Shown here piece after piece: positions 40,958 through 54,468 of a DNA stretch of 64,000 nucleotides. Origin of the DNA: Micromonospora sp. RHAY321 (GTDB lineage Bacteria > Actinomycetota > Actinomycetes > Mycobacteriales > Micromonosporaceae); the NCBI RefSeq assembly GCF_023896955.1, contig NZ_JAMHIW010000007.1, positions 1 through 64,000 on the forward strand, written 5' to 3'. The first letter of the stretch is position 1; every line of letters begins with the position of its first letter. The notes under the pieces were generated by a model. It was not told the origin of the DNA, ran no database searches, and saw only the letters and a program-made list of their open reading frames with translations. The translations under genes and the position numbers were made by a program.

Positions 40958-43900
40958 CGGGCGGGCTCCGACTCGTCCACGATGTGCAGCCGCAGCTCGC
41001 TGAAGTAGCGCTGACCGGCCGCGTCGGGCACCCAGGCGTCCTGGGCGGTGGGCAGCATCTCGCTGACCACCAGCGTCGTGTCGTCGCCACCGTCACGGCG
41101 CGCCGCCCGGACCATCGCGCAGAACATGTTGGCGAAGGCGGGGCTGCTCAGGTCGACGAAGCACGGTTTGGTCTCGGTGCCGAGCTTGACGTACACCTGC
41201 TCCGGCAGGCCCAACCGGCGCCGCCAATCCCGGACGGCCAGGAAGCGTGCCTTCTCCCCCGTCGCCGTGCAGAGGCCACTGGCACCGACGGTGGTCCGCC
41301 AGGTCTGCCGGGCCACCACCAACCGGTCCAGCGTGATCCGAGGGGTGTACGGCGCGGCCGCGACCAGCTTGAACCCGTCCACGGCGTGCGCGCTGAGCAG
41401 GCCCGCGCAGACCTCGGTCAGCGACCAGCGCTGCCCGTCGGCGGCGGCGACCACCAGCCGGCCGTCCTCGTCCAGCACGGTCAACGCCACGGTGGGCAGC
41501 ACCCGCTCCGGCTCGGCGTTCGGCGCGGGCGCGAAGGCCAACTGCCGGTCGGTCGGGCCGATCAGCGCCTCGGCGACCCTGCTGGTGCGCCGCGGCCAGT
41601 CGGTGGGAAACAGCAGCCGGATGCGGTGCGGGCCCAGGTCGGCCGCCAGCGCGTCGCGCAGCCGCTCGACGTCCGGATGCGAGGGGGTGAACGCCTGGCA
41701 GTCGAACGACGACCATGCGGCGTGCAGCTCGCCCAGCACGACGGTGTAGTCGCCGCGGGCCAGCGCGTCCGCGTCGGCCGCGCAGATCTGCAGGTCGGGG
41801 CTGTGCAGCCGGGCGTTGGACCAGCCCGGCCCGACGGTCGGGAAGACCTCTTCGACCCGGGCCGCGAGGTCGGCCACGTCCAGCCGCACGTCGGTGCTGC
41901 CCGCGGGCAGGTCGGCCAGCCCGAACAGCCCGGACCAGCGGGCGGCGAAGTCGGCGGCCACCGCGTCGACCGGGCGCGGCCCGCTGCCCCAGAAGAGGCC
42001 CTGCATCAGGAACCACAGGTCGGACAGGGCCACCGGGGCGTCGCCGGCCTCGGCGCGCAGCTCCTCGTAGAGGTCCCGGAACACCGCCCCGTACGCCTCG
42101 TCGAGCGCACCGGCCAGCCAGCGGGCGGCCCGCAGCAGCACGGCCAGCGGCGCGGCGACACCGTCCAGCAGCGGCTTGCCGAAGACGACATCCAGGTCCC
42201 GGCTGGTGTCCTCGTAGCAGAGCGTCCGGCCGGCGTACATCTGCCCGGCCCGGCGCTGCGCCGGCTGCCCGGTGAGGTCGGTGAACGTCTCGTCGAGTGC
42301 GTCCAGCGCGACGCGCAGCCGGTCCGGGTCGCCGGCCGCGGCAGCCACCGCGTCCCGGGCGGCGCAGAGCCGGTCGAAGCCGGCCTGGGCGGCTGCCCTG
42401 GCCGGGGCGTCGCCGATCTGCGTGATCCGCTGCCGCAGCACCTGCTCGGCGGCGGGGCTCACCGGCAGCGCGGCGTCCCAGGTGGCCAGCTCCCGCTCCA
42501 CCAGCCGGTCGAGCAGCGCGTACCCGTCCTCCGGCCGGCGCAGCCCGATGGCCGGGTCGGTGACCAGGTCGCGCGCCGGGCGGTGACCGTCGGCGGCGGC
42601 GAGCAGCGCCGCCTCGACCGGGGACAACGGCACGGGCGGCCGGCCCGGCCGGCGCACCTCCCGGCCGGTGAGGCTCAGCTGCGGCGCCAGCCGGGGTGCC
42701 CACCACTGGCGCACCGCGAGGTCCGCGCCGATCCGTTGCGCGTACGCGGTCAGCGCCCACGACTCGAACCACACCCAGCGGCGGCGGGTCAGCGCCGCGC
42801 CGGGGCGGACCTGGGCGGCGACCGGCAGTTCCGGGTCGAGGGTGACCCAGCAGCTGGGGCCGAAGAAGCCGACGGTCTCGTTCTTGCCGCAGTAGCGCTG
42901 CCAGTACCTCAGCAGGGCGCGTTCCCGGTCGCGCCTGCGGACGTTGCGAGGAGCGTCCGGGCCGGTACAGGCCAGCCCGTCGAGGGCGATCAACGCGCCC
43001 CGGTTCTGCCAGGTGACGGCCTCGCGCAGCAGCGGGTCGGCGGCCAGCTCGGTGATCCGCCGGCTGGCGGTGGTCACCGCCTCGGCGAACTCCTTGTCGA
43101 ACAGTTCGGCGCCGGCGCCGGTGGCGAGCAGTTCGTCGGCGGCCGCGGCGGCCTGTGGGGCGGAGAGCGTCATCAGCCCGTCGGCCGGGAAGCCGGTGCT
43201 GCGCAGGATGGCGTCCCGCCACACCGACCAGCCGGTGTCGCCCAGCGGCACCCGGTGCCCGTGGGCCGACGCGGCGGGCGGGTGCCGGTGGGCGGCCGGC
43301 TCGGCGGTGAGCGCGCCGGTCAGGTCGGCGCGGATCGCGGCGGCCAGCTCGGGTAGCGCGTCGTGCAGGAAGAAGTGCCCACCGTCCAGCTCGTGCAGGG
43401 TGAAACCGGCGCTGGTGTGCTCCCGCCAGGCGGCGCTCTGCTCCCGGGTCACCGCCCGGTCGGTACGGCCACTGAACGCCACGATCGGCACCGGCAGCGG
43501 ATCCTCCGGCCGGAACCGGTAGCCGTCCACCCGCTCGAAGTCGGCCCGCAGCAGCGGCAGCAGCAGCTCCACCAGCTCGGGATGCTCCAGCACCCCGGCG
43601 GGCAGCCCGCCGCCCGCCCGCAGGCGGCGCAGCAGTTCGTCGTCGTTTACCCGGGACAGCCCGTCGAAGGCGCTGGGCTCGGTGACGTGCGGGGCGCGGG
43701 CGCCGCCGACGTAGAGCCGCAGGGGCAGCGGCAGCCCGGCGCGGCGCAGCTCGCGGACCACCTCGAAACCGAGCCGGCCGCCCATCGAGTGGCCGTAGAG
43801 GGCGTACGGGCCGTCAGCCCGTTCGGCGATGGCGGTCGCCACGTCGAGCACCCGGAAGCGAGGGTCCTCGCTGATCCGGTTCTCCCGACCGGGCAGCTGC

Positions 43901-44033
43901 ACCGGCAGCACCTGGATGTGCGGGCCGAAGCGCCCCGGGAAGTGGCGGAACGCGCTGGCGCCGGCGCCGGCGTAGGGCAGGCAGAACAGGGTCACCGGTG
44001 CCGGATCGCGGCTGCCGGCGGAGAGGAACCAGT

Positions 44034-44037
<4 letters not shown>
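40954..44037 (-). CDS. Fusion of type II thioesterase and LanB-like protein
   Basis: 1027 residues from GTG 44037, overlapping both neighbours by 4 nt. Residues 1-245 are a complete type II thioesterase: LFCLPYAGAGAS, GHSMGG (Ser84), RLYVGGARAP, Asp193 in FSGRTDR and His221 in GGHFFL. After an Ala/His linker, residues from about 262 to the end are LanB-like: VPLGDTGWSVWRD, YCGKNETVGFFG (382-393) and VKLGTETKPCFVDL, ending without an elimination domain. Type II TEs clear wrongly loaded carriers; fusing one to an aminoacyl-tRNA-type enzyme suggests both act on a carrier-bound thioester. I know of no characterised protein with this layout. Confidence 0.9.
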
Positions 44038-47546
<3,509 letters not shown>

Positions 47547-47570
47547 CTCAGGACGCGCACACCGCTCCAC

Positions 47571-47864
47571 AACAGACGGACGCGCAGCAATCGACAGCCA
47601 TGATCATCATCCCCCCCAGGACTTCACAATGGAAGGAGCATATGGCTCGATGCCTGCTGCGATAGATCATCGACTAGAGTCGACCCGAAGGGGCGATCAA
47701 AGGCTCCGACAAGGGACGGCGAACATCGTCCGATCATCCCCCTGGCGCGACGGGTATTTTTCGCCTAATGCAACTACTGACAACCATTCTTCCGGTCGCA
47801 TTTAGTTTGCGCCGAGGAATTTCCCTTTCGATAGCACCTTGTCCGAATAGCGACGCCGAACTGT
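47571..47864 (-). promoter_or_regulatory. Upstream region of the biosynthetic operon
   Basis: This stretch of about 300 bp holds no convincing gene and is clearly poorer in GC than its surroundings, especially 47751-47850. It is the only gap large enough to hold the promoter of the nine-gene operon. It contains three copies of GATCATC (47602, 47665, 47732) and a palindrome TCGACT-AG-AGTCGA (47670-47683), which may be regulator sites. No sigma-factor consensus was assigned with confidence. Confidence 0.55.
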
Positions 47865-48269
47865 TCAGTCCGTGACAGACGGGGGAACGGGCGCGACCCC
47901 ACCGTCCGGATCCCGGGGCAACCCCGCCACCATCTCCCGGAACTCCCGCACCGTGACCGCCTCGCGCAGGGTCGCGAAGACCGCGGCGGTGCCGGCCCGG
48001 GCAGTCACCTCGTCGACCCCAGCCCGCTCCCCCACCAGGCGCAGGAACTCGGCCGGCCCGGCGGCCGGCGGCGGCCCGGCCGCGGCGCGATCCGGTCCAC
48101 CCACATAACCGCTCAGGTCGTCGGGGAGGTGGCCGGCGAGGTCGGCCGTCGGACAGCCGGTCACCCGTTCGGCCATCGTCTGCAGCACGGCACGCGCCAC
48201 CACGGCGGCCTGCTCGGTCGGCAGCCCGGAACGCCGGGACACCGCGTCGATGAAGCGGGGGAACCGCAC
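47865..48269 (-). CDS. DUF2267 protein
   Basis: 134 residues from GTG 48269, with GGAGG 6-10 bases upstream. FPRFIDAVSRRSGLPTEQAAVVARAVLQTMAERVT (in pieces over 3-38) repeats later as EFLRLVGERAGVDEVTARAGTAAVFATLREAVT, giving the two helical repeats of DUF2267. Function unknown; such proteins are common and sometimes stress-linked. It is on the same strand as the biosynthetic operon but separated by about 300 bp, so it is probably outside it. Confidence 0.85.
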   Translation of the reverse strand: MRFPRFIDAVSRRSGLPTEQAAVVARAVLQTMAERVTGCPTADLAGHLPDDLSGYVGGPDRAAAGPPPAAGPAEFLRLVGERAGVDEVTARAGTAAVFATLREAVTVREFREMVAGLPRDPDGGVAPVPPSVTD

Positions 48270-48336
48270 GCCGCCCTCCTGTCCACCACGGGACCCGCGC
48301 TTACCCGGGCGCGGTCGCCACAAACGGCGACGCGGG

Positions 48337-48735
48337 TCAGCGCAGCAGGCCCGCCGCCCGCAGATGGTCGAAGACGAGGTGGTCGACCGCGGAGGTGCGG
48401 TGCCTGTCGGCGTACGCGAACCAGGCCGTCTCGGCGATCTCGTTTGCCGGCCGGAGCCGCCCGGAGTATCCCGCCTGGTAACAGGTCATCCGAACGGTAG
48501 TGCCGGCCGTGTGGCCGTGCGCCGGTGCGGTGAACGTGCCCAAATGCGCCGCTCCGCGCACGTCGACGGCGACGCTCAACTCCTCCTCGACCTCCCGGCG
48601 CAGGGTGTCCAGGTCGGTCTCCCCCGGCTCCCGCTTGCCTCCCGGCAGGTACCACACGTCCTTGCCCCGGGACCGGGTGCTCAGCACCAGCCCGTCCTCG
48701 ATGAGGATCCAGGCCACCTTGTCGATCTCGGACAC
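48337..48735 (-). CDS. NUDIX hydrolase
   Basis: 132 residues. VAWILIEDGLVLSTRSRGKDVWYLPGGKREPGETDLDTLRREVEEEL, in pieces over 7-53, contains a complete NUDIX box (REVEEEL). GHTAGTTVRMTCYQAGYSG and IAETAWFAYADRHRTS follow as in ADP-ribose/NTP pyrophosphatases. Substrate not evident; a housekeeping gene near the edge of the biosynthetic operon. Confidence 0.9.
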   Translation of the reverse strand: MSEIDKVAWILIEDGLVLSTRSRGKDVWYLPGGKREPGETDLDTLRREVEEELSVAVDVRGAAHLGTFTAPAHGHTAGTTVRMTCYQAGYSGRLRPANEIAETAWFAYADRHRTSAVDHLVFDHLRAAGLLR

Positions 48736-48795
48736 GCCACCCCTCCCGACCGTGGGACGGGCACGCTACCACCGGCTGCGCCGGAGCCCTGTCGC

Positions 48796-50148
48796 TCAGT
48801 CCGTGTCGGGCGGCTCCTCGGCCAGCAGGTCGAGCAGCAGCGCGGCGGTCCAGCCGAACGCCGGCGAGCCGAGCCCGGCACCGGTGTCCGGGTGGAAGTA
48901 CTCGTGGCAGCCGGCCCCGGCCACCAGCCCGATCATCGACCGACGCAGGCCGGCGGCCAGGTCGGAGTGCCCGTGCGCGAGCAGCCCGCGCCGCACCAAC
49001 CAACCGACGTTGAGCCAGCTCGGCCCGCGCCAGTAGCGCAGCGGCTCGAAATCCGGCGCGGTCCGGTCGTGGCTGGGCAGCGGCCGCACCATCCGGCGGG
49101 CCACCCCGAAGCGCGCCGAGCGGGCCTCGACGACCAGCGCGTCGACCTGCCGGGCCGGCAGGTCGGGCAGGATCAGCGGCGCCAGCCCGAGCACCGTACG
49201 GGCCGGGATCAGCCGGTCGGCGCGCAGGTCACGGGGAGCGAACGTGCCGGTGGTCGGGTCGTACAGGCGGCGCACCACGGCCTCGGTGATCCGTGCCGCG
49301 CGGGCGCGGTGCGGCCCCGGGTCGGCGCCGACCAGCCCGGCGATCCGGGCCAGCGCGTGTTCGGCGGCCCCGAACGCCGCGTTGAACAACGGGCACTCCA
49401 CCAGGAACGGATGCCCGTCGGCCAGGTCCCGGTCGGAGTAGGCGCGCTCCCGGTAGGCGGCGACGATCGCCAGGTAGCGCGCGTAGTCCAGGTCCGTCGG
49501 GCGGTGCGCGGCGTCGGCGTGCGCGGTGTCGTGCCGGCGGTACGCGCGCATCACCGCCGCCTCGGCCGGGACCACGGCCATCGGCTCGTCCCAGGCCGGG
49601 CTGTTGTCCAGACCGGACTCCCACGGGTGCACGATGCAGACCAGCCCGTCGCCGGTCAGGTCGCGCCGGTCGGCGAGGTAGCGCTGCTGGGCGACCAGTG
49701 CGGGATAGAGCCGGCGCAGCGCGGCCAGGCCGGTCGGGTCGGGTGCCCGCCGGTACGCCAGCCACGCGGCGAGCGCGTGCACCGGCGGCTGGACCAGGCC
49801 GGAGGTGTCGACGGCCGGCGCGCCCTCGGCGCTCGCCGAGCACCACAGTTCCGGCCCCGGGAAGTACGCGCCGACCCGTATCGCCGGGTTGAACACGATG
49901 TGCGGCACCCGACCGTCGGCCCACTGCGCCCGGAACAGGCTGGCCAGCTCGCGCCAGGCCCGCTCGGGACGGGCCTGGGCGAGCCCGACCGCGATGAACG
50001 CGGAGTCCCAGCTCCACTGGTGTGGGTAGAGCGTGCGGGACGGCACGGTGTGGTCGTGTTCCCAGTTGGCGTCGAGCGTGGCGACCGCGAGCCGGCGCAG
50101 CCCGGCGAGGTCGGCCGGCCCGCCGGTCCGGGCCGGGGCGGCGGTCAT
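48796..50148 (-). CDS. MGH1-like glycoside hydrolase (GH63-type barrel)
   Basis: 450 residues from the ATG at 50148, overlapping the isomerase stop by 4 nt. An (alpha/alpha)6-barrel enzyme: YPHQWSWDSAFIAVGLAQ (about 41-58) carries the conserved Trp/Asp of mannosylglycerate-hydrolase and trehalase-like families, VHPWESGLDNSPAWDEP (about 163-179) the catalytic Asp/Glu region, and YWRGPSWLNVGWLV with GCHEYFHPDTG the closing motifs. It probably hydrolyses an oligosaccharide or glycoside inside the cell, since no signal peptide is seen. It is the last gene of an operon with an isomerase and a dehydrogenase. Confidence 0.85.
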   Translation of the reverse strand: MTAAPARTGGPADLAGLRRLAVATLDANWEHDHTVPSRTLYPHQWSWDSAFIAVGLAQARPERAWRELASLFRAQWADGRVPHIVFNPAIRVGAYFPGPELWCSASAEGAPAVDTSGLVQPPVHALAAWLAYRRAPDPTGLAALRRLYPALVAQQRYLADRRDLTGDGLVCIVHPWESGLDNSPAWDEPMAVVPAEAAVMRAYRRHDTAHADAAHRPTDLDYARYLAIVAAYRERAYSDRDLADGHPFLVECPLFNAAFGAAEHALARIAGLVGADPGPHRARAARITEAVVRRLYDPTTGTFAPRDLRADRLIPARTVLGLAPLILPDLPARQVDALVVEARSARFGVARRMVRPLPSHDRTAPDFEPLRYWRGPSWLNVGWLVRRGLLAHGHSDLAAGLRRSMIGLVAGAGCHEYFHPDTGAGLGSPAFGWTAALLLDLLAEEPPDTD

Positions 50149-50966
50149 GCCGCGGCCCGCCGGGGCAGCGCGTGCCGCAGCACCGTGGCGGCCTGCTGAA
50201 GCGCGCGGACCGGGTCGCCGCGCAGCCGGCACTCCAGCGCCAGCCAGCCCCGGTAGTCCAGCTCCAGCAGGGTCCGCACCAGCGCCGGCCAGTCCAGGTG
50301 CCCGGCGCCCGGCTGGTACCGGTTCGAGTCGCTGACCTGCACGTGCCCGAGGTAGGGCGCGGCGGCACGCAGCGCCCGGTGCATGTCGTCCTCTTCGATG
50401 TTCATGTGGAACGTGTCGGCGACGACGCGGACCGACGGCAGCCCGACGGCCGCGCAGAGCGCGACCGCCTCGTCGAGCCGGTTGACCATGTGGTCCTCGT
50501 ACCGGTTGAGGGGTTCCAGGAAGAGGGTGACCCCCTCGGCCCTGGCGTGCTCGCCCAGCTCGCCGAGGGCGTCGAGGAGCACCCGCCGGTCGCCGGTCGG
50601 CTGCCGCGGCGGTTCGAACGGCGGCAGCCGCCGGGAGAACATCCCCCAGGCCGCCGGGGTCATCGCCCCGACGCCGCCCAGCTCGGCGATCACCGACAGC
50701 TGGGAGCGCAGGTTGCGGACGGCGTCGGCGGACCGGCCGGGGTCGAAGTCGCCGATGAAGTGGTCCATCTCGACGCAGACGGTGGGCATCACCACCCCGG
50801 CGGCGCGGGCCCGGCGCAGTTCGGGCAGCCGGCGGGCGAACGCGAGGTCACCGCGCCCGCGCAGCTCGATGCCCTGGTAGCCGAGGGCGGTGGCGAGAGC
50901 GTACTTCTGGATCAGGTCGGTGCCCGGCAGGAGCTGTTCCTGGCAGGCCAGCGCGATGGTGGTCAT
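50145..50966 (-). CDS. Sugar phosphate isomerase/epimerase, TIM barrel
   Basis: 273 residues. Xylose isomerase-like barrel: LFLEPLNRYEDH (about 147-158) is the EPLNR metal-site motif of tagatose/psicose 3-epimerases and hydroxypyruvate isomerases; VVADTFHMNIEE, HVQVSDSNR and LALECRLRGDP carry the remaining His, Asp and Glu ligands. It should interconvert keto sugars or their acids with a divalent metal. The stop codon overlaps the start of the glycosidase gene; its own start directly follows the dehydrogenase stop. Confidence 0.87.
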   Translation of the reverse strand: MTTIALACQEQLLPGTDLIQKYALATALGYQGIELRGRGDLAFARRLPELRRARAAGVVMPTVCVEMDHFIGDFDPGRSADAVRNLRSQLSVIAELGGVGAMTPAAWGMFSRRLPPFEPPRQPTGDRRVLLDALGELGEHARAEGVTLFLEPLNRYEDHMVNRLDEAVALCAAVGLPSVRVVADTFHMNIEEDDMHRALRAAAPYLGHVQVSDSNRYQPGAGHLDWPALVRTLLELDYRGWLALECRLRGDPVRALQQAATVLRHALPRRAAA

Positions 50967-52004
50967 CTAGAACCTCAACACCACTTGGAGGACGTCACCG
51001 GCGCCGCGGTCGAGCAGCGCGAGGGCGTCGGCGACGTCGCTGGCGTCGACGATGTGGCTGACCAGCGGCAACGGGTCGACGCTGCGCTCAGCCACCAGCT
51101 CCATGAAGGTCTGCGCGACCCGGTCTCCGGTCCACCGGCCGGCCATGCTCGGCGCGGGGGTGGGCCCGGAGATCTGGGCGGCCACCAGCTGGATGCGGTT
51201 GTGGTGGAACTCTTCACCGAGGCCGAGCCCGTCGGCCTGGCCCTGGTAGAAGCCGGCGGCCACGACCCGGCCGGCGTGTGCGGTGGACCGGATGGCCTCG
51301 TGCAGCGCCGGGTACGCCCCGGACAGCTCCAGGCAGACATCCGCGCCCCGGCCCCCGGTGGCCTGGCGAAGGACGGCGGCGGCGGACTCGGCGCGGGCGT
51401 CCACTACGGACCGTGCGCCGTAGCGGGCCGCGTGCTCCAACCGGTCGGGCACCGGGTCGACCGCCACGACCCGGGCGCCGGAGAGCACCGCGAGCCGGGT
51501 GGCGAGCAGCCCGATGACGCCCTGCCCGAAGACGCCGACCCAGTCGCCGAGGTGCAGGTCGCCGGCGAGGACGGCGGTCAGCGCGATGGCGCCGGGCCGG
51601 GCGAAGACCGCGGCGAGCGGGTCCAGGCCGGCGGCCAGCGGGCGGACCGCCTGGGCGGCCAGCACGGCCTCGGCGCGGTGCCCCCAGATGCCCCACACCA
51701 TCTGCCCCGGCTGCCGGTCGGTGACCTCCGGGGCCACCTCGACGACCTCGCCGACCTCCTCGTAGCCGAAGCCGATCAGCGGGTAGGGCACCGGGGTCCG
51801 GCGGGGCACGAACATCCGGGCCGCGTCGTCCCAGTCCTTGCTGAGTCGTGGATTGCTGCCCCGGTAGAGGGTCAACTCGGTGCCGGCCGAGATGCCGGAG
51901 TAGCAGGTGCGGATTCGAACCTGGCCGGGACCGAGCGGATCTGGCGGGCAGGGCTCGAGGCTGATCCGTCGAGGCCCGGCGAGAGAGACAACCCAATTGC
52001 CCAT
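50967..52004 (-). CDS. Medium-chain dehydrogenase/reductase
   Basis: 345 residues. TCYSGISAGTELTLYRGSNP near 34-53 replaces the usual catalytic zinc motif, a form found in the bacteriochlorophyllide/polyol-type MDR subgroup. GFGYEEVGEVVEVAPEV (about 78-94), VGVFGQGVIGLLATRLAVLSGARVVAVDP (NAD-binding, about 154-182) and ADVCLELSGAYPALHEAIR are typical MDR. It probably oxidises a polyol or sugar hydroxyl with NAD(P). First gene of the leftward sugar operon, divergent from the ABC importer. Confidence 0.86.
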   Translation of the reverse strand: MGNWVVSLAGPRRISLEPCPPDPLGPGQVRIRTCYSGISAGTELTLYRGSNPRLSKDWDDAARMFVPRRTPVPYPLIGFGYEEVGEVVEVAPEVTDRQPGQMVWGIWGHRAEAVLAAQAVRPLAAGLDPLAAVFARPGAIALTAVLAGDLHLGDWVGVFGQGVIGLLATRLAVLSGARVVAVDPVPDRLEHAARYGARSVVDARAESAAAVLRQATGGRGADVCLELSGAYPALHEAIRSTAHAGRVVAAGFYQGQADGLGLGEEFHHNRIQLVAAQISGPTPAPSMAGRWTGDRVAQTFMELVAERSVDPLPLVSHIVDASDVADALALLDRGAGDVLQVVLRF

Positions 52005-52064
52005 GAGTCACACCCCGGTAGCACTGGGCTCCAGGATAGGCAAAAAATCGGCATATGTCTTGTC

Positions 52065-52074
52065 ATTGATCAAT
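52065..52074. promoter_or_regulatory. Palindrome in the divergent sugar promoter region
   Basis: ATTGATCAAT is a perfect 10-bp palindrome in the 116-bp gap between the divergent dehydrogenase and binding-protein genes, in an A/T-rich stretch (52040-52090). It could be an operator controlling both directions. Confidence 0.4.
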
Positions 52075-52120
52075 CGAAGGTGTTGAATCCGTGATGTACC
52101 CTTCGAGAGGAGTGCCACCG

Positions 52121-53515
52121 ATGTCAGCACCTCCGAGGCGGATACTCGCCACCACCCTGATCATGGCACTTACCGCGTCCACCCTGCTGGCCTGCGGCGA
52201 CGACGAATCCGACAGCAGCAACAACAAGATCACCGTGTGGAGCCTGGAAGACGTGGCCGACCGGGTCACCGCCACCAAGGCCATCATCGCCGACTTCACC
52301 GCGAAAACCGGGATCCAGGTCGACCTGGTCACCGTCAACGAGGACCAGTTCCCGTCACTGATCTCCGCCAACGCCGCCGCCGGCGACCTGCCCGACGTGG
52401 TCGGCTCGGTCTCCCTGGCCGGCATCCGTACGCTCGCCGGCAACGAGCTGCTGCACGCCTCGGCCAACACCGAGATCGTCGACAAGCTCGGCCGGCAGAC
52501 CTTCTCCCCCCGCGCGCTGGAGCTCACCTCCGACGATGGCAAGCAGCTCTCCGTGCCCAGCGACGGGTGGGGGCAACTGCTCGTCTACCGCAAGGACCTG
52601 TTCGCCGCCGCCGGCCTGCCCACCCCCGACACGTACGAACGGATCACCGCCGCCGCGGCCAGGCTGAACACCGGCGGCGTCGCCGGGATCGCCGCGGCGA
52701 CCTCCCCCAGCGACGTGTTCACCCAGCAGACCTTCGAGCACCTGGCGCTCGCCAACGGCTGCCAGCTCACCGACGACGGCGGCGCGGTCACCCTGGACTC
52801 GCCGCAGTGCGTCGAGGCGTTCCGCTTCTACGGCGACCTGATCCGCAACAGCTCCGTGAAGGGCGCCCAGGACGTCGACACCACCCGCGCCACCTACTTC
52901 GCCGGCAAGGCGGCCATGGTGGTCTGGTCGCCGTTCATCCTCGACGAGCTGGCCGGGCTGCGCAACGACGCCAAGCCGACCTGCCCGCAGTGCCAGGCCG
53001 ACCCGATGTTCCTCGCGAAGAACAGCGGGTTCGTCACCGCGATCAAGGGCCCGAACGGCACCGAGCCGGCCCAGTACGGCGAGATCAGCTCGTGGGCGGT
53101 GCTGGACGGCGCCGCGACCGATCCGGCGAAGTCCTTCGTGGAGTTCATGCTCGGCGACGGCTACCCGCGCTGGTTCGGCATGTCCCCCGAGGGCCGCTTC
53201 CCGGTGCGCAAGGGGACCCAGGCCGAGCCCGAGGCGTACCTCACCGGCTGGAACACCAGCCAGGCCGGCGTGGACGCCAAGAAGCCACTGGCCGAGGTGT
53301 ACGGCGACGAGGTGCTGGCCACGCTGCGCCGCAGCCCGGACACCTTCCAGCGCTGGGGGCTGACGCAGGGGCAGGGAAAGCTGGTCGGCGCCATGCTCGG
53401 CGAGTTGCCCGTGCCCAAGGCGTTGAACGACGTCCTCGCCGGCAAGTCCGACGCGGCGGCGGCCGCCGGCCGGGCCAAGAAGGACGTCGAGGCGATCAAG
53501 GCAGGGGTGAATTGA
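52121..53515 (+). CDS. ABC transporter sugar-binding lipoprotein
   Basis: 464 residues from the ATG at 52121 (MSAPPRRILATTL), preceded by GAGAGGAG; the ATG 30 bases earlier lacks this. A lipoprotein signal with lipobox LLAC (Cys25) anchors it outside the membrane. The fold is that of the UgpB/MalE family: NKITVWSLEDVADRV at the start, QVDLVTVNEDQFPSLISANAAAGDLPDVV (about 67-95) and a KAAMVVWSPFI segment. It should capture a sugar or oligosaccharide and pass it to the two permeases that follow. Confidence 0.93.
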   Translation: MSAPPRRILATTLIMALTASTLLACGDDESDSSNNKITVWSLEDVADRVTATKAIIADFTAKTGIQVDLVTVNEDQFPSLISANAAAGDLPDVVGSVSLAGIRTLAGNELLHASANTEIVDKLGRQTFSPRALELTSDDGKQLSVPSDGWGQLLVYRKDLFAAAGLPTPDTYERITAAAARLNTGGVAGIAAATSPSDVFTQQTFEHLALANGCQLTDDGGAVTLDSPQCVEAFRFYGDLIRNSSVKGAQDVDTTRATYFAGKAAMVVWSPFILDELAGLRNDAKPTCPQCQADPMFLAKNSGFVTAIKGPNGTEPAQYGEISSWAVLDGAATDPAKSFVEFMLGDGYPRWFGMSPEGRFPVRKGTQAEPEAYLTGWNTSQAGVDAKKPLAEVYGDEVLATLRRSPDTFQRWGLTQGQGKLVGAMLGELPVPKALNDVLAGKSDAAAAAGRAKKDVEAIKAGVN

Positions 53516-54468
53516 CCACCACGGCACCCGGCACCGGCCGCTCCCCCACCCGGGAGCGGCCCGCGCCGGTCCGCCGCCGACCACTGACCCTGCGCCGCCG
53601 CGAATCCCGCGCCGGGCTGGCGCTGGTCGCACCGACCCTGCTCGTCACCATCGCGGTCATCGGCATCCCGATCGTCTGGACCGTGGTGCTCGCCTTCCAG
53701 CGGGTCCGGCTCGCCACCCTGCGCAAGACCGGCCTGTTCGGCGAGTTCACCATGGACAACGTCGACCGGGTGCTGCACACCCCGGGCTTCGCCGACACGC
53801 TGTGGACCACCCTGGTCTACAGCCTCGGCGGCACCGTCGGGTCGATCCTGCTGGGGCTGGTCGCCGCCCTGGTGGTCCGCCGGCCGTTCCGCGGCCGCAC
53901 CCTGGTCCGGGCGTCCATGCTCCTGCCGTACGTGGCACCGGTGGTCGCGGTGACCTTCGTCTGGCAGGTGATGCTCGACCCGCAGCTCGGCATCGTCAAC
54001 GACTGGGGCCAGCGGCTGCTCGGCTGGGACGCGCCCGTGCCGTTCCTGTCCCAGGAGTCCACCGCTCTGGCCACGGTGATCGTGTTCGAGGCGTGGCGGT
54101 ACTTCCCGTTCGCGTTCCTGTTCCTGCTGGCCCGGCTCCAGGCGGTGCCCGGCGAGCTGGAGGAGGCCGCCCGGGTCGACGGCGCCACCCCCACCCAGCG
54201 GTTCCGGCACATCCTGCTACCGCAGTTGCTGCCGGTGATCGCCCTGCTGGGCGTGCTGCGCTTCATCATGACGTTCAACAAGTTCGACGACGTCTACCTG
54301 CTCACCGGCGGCGCCGCCGGCACCGAGGTGGTCAGCGTGCGGGTGTACGAGTTCCTCACCGCCCGCACCGACATCGGCGCGGCCGCCGCGCAGGCGGTCG
54401 TGCTGGCCGTGGTGCTCATCGTGTTCGTGCTGATCTATCTGCGCTTCTTCGGACGGAGGGCCGGCTGA
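53512..54468 (+). CDS. ABC transporter permease, first subunit (MalF-like)
   Basis: 318 residues from TTG 53512, overlapping the binding-protein stop by 4 nt. After a basic cytosolic start, six membrane segments are seen, beginning LALVAPTLLVTIAVIGIPIVW. The EAA loop that contacts the ATPase is ELEEAARVDGATPTQRFRHI (about 220-239). It is the MalF-type partner in a carbohydrate importer. Confidence 0.92.
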   Translation: MTTTAPGTGRSPTRERPAPVRRRPLTLRRRESRAGLALVAPTLLVTIAVIGIPIVWTVVLAFQRVRLATLRKTGLFGEFTMDNVDRVLHTPGFADTLWTTLVYSLGGTVGSILLGLVAALVVRRPFRGRTLVRASMLLPYVAPVVAVTFVWQVMLDPQLGIVNDWGQRLLGWDAPVPFLSQESTALATVIVFEAWRYFPFAFLFLLARLQAVPGELEEAARVDGATPTQRFRHILLPQLLPVIALLGVLRFIMTFNKFDDVYLLTGGAAGTEVVSVRVYEFLTARTDIGAAAAQAVVLAVVLIVFVLIYLRFFGRRAG

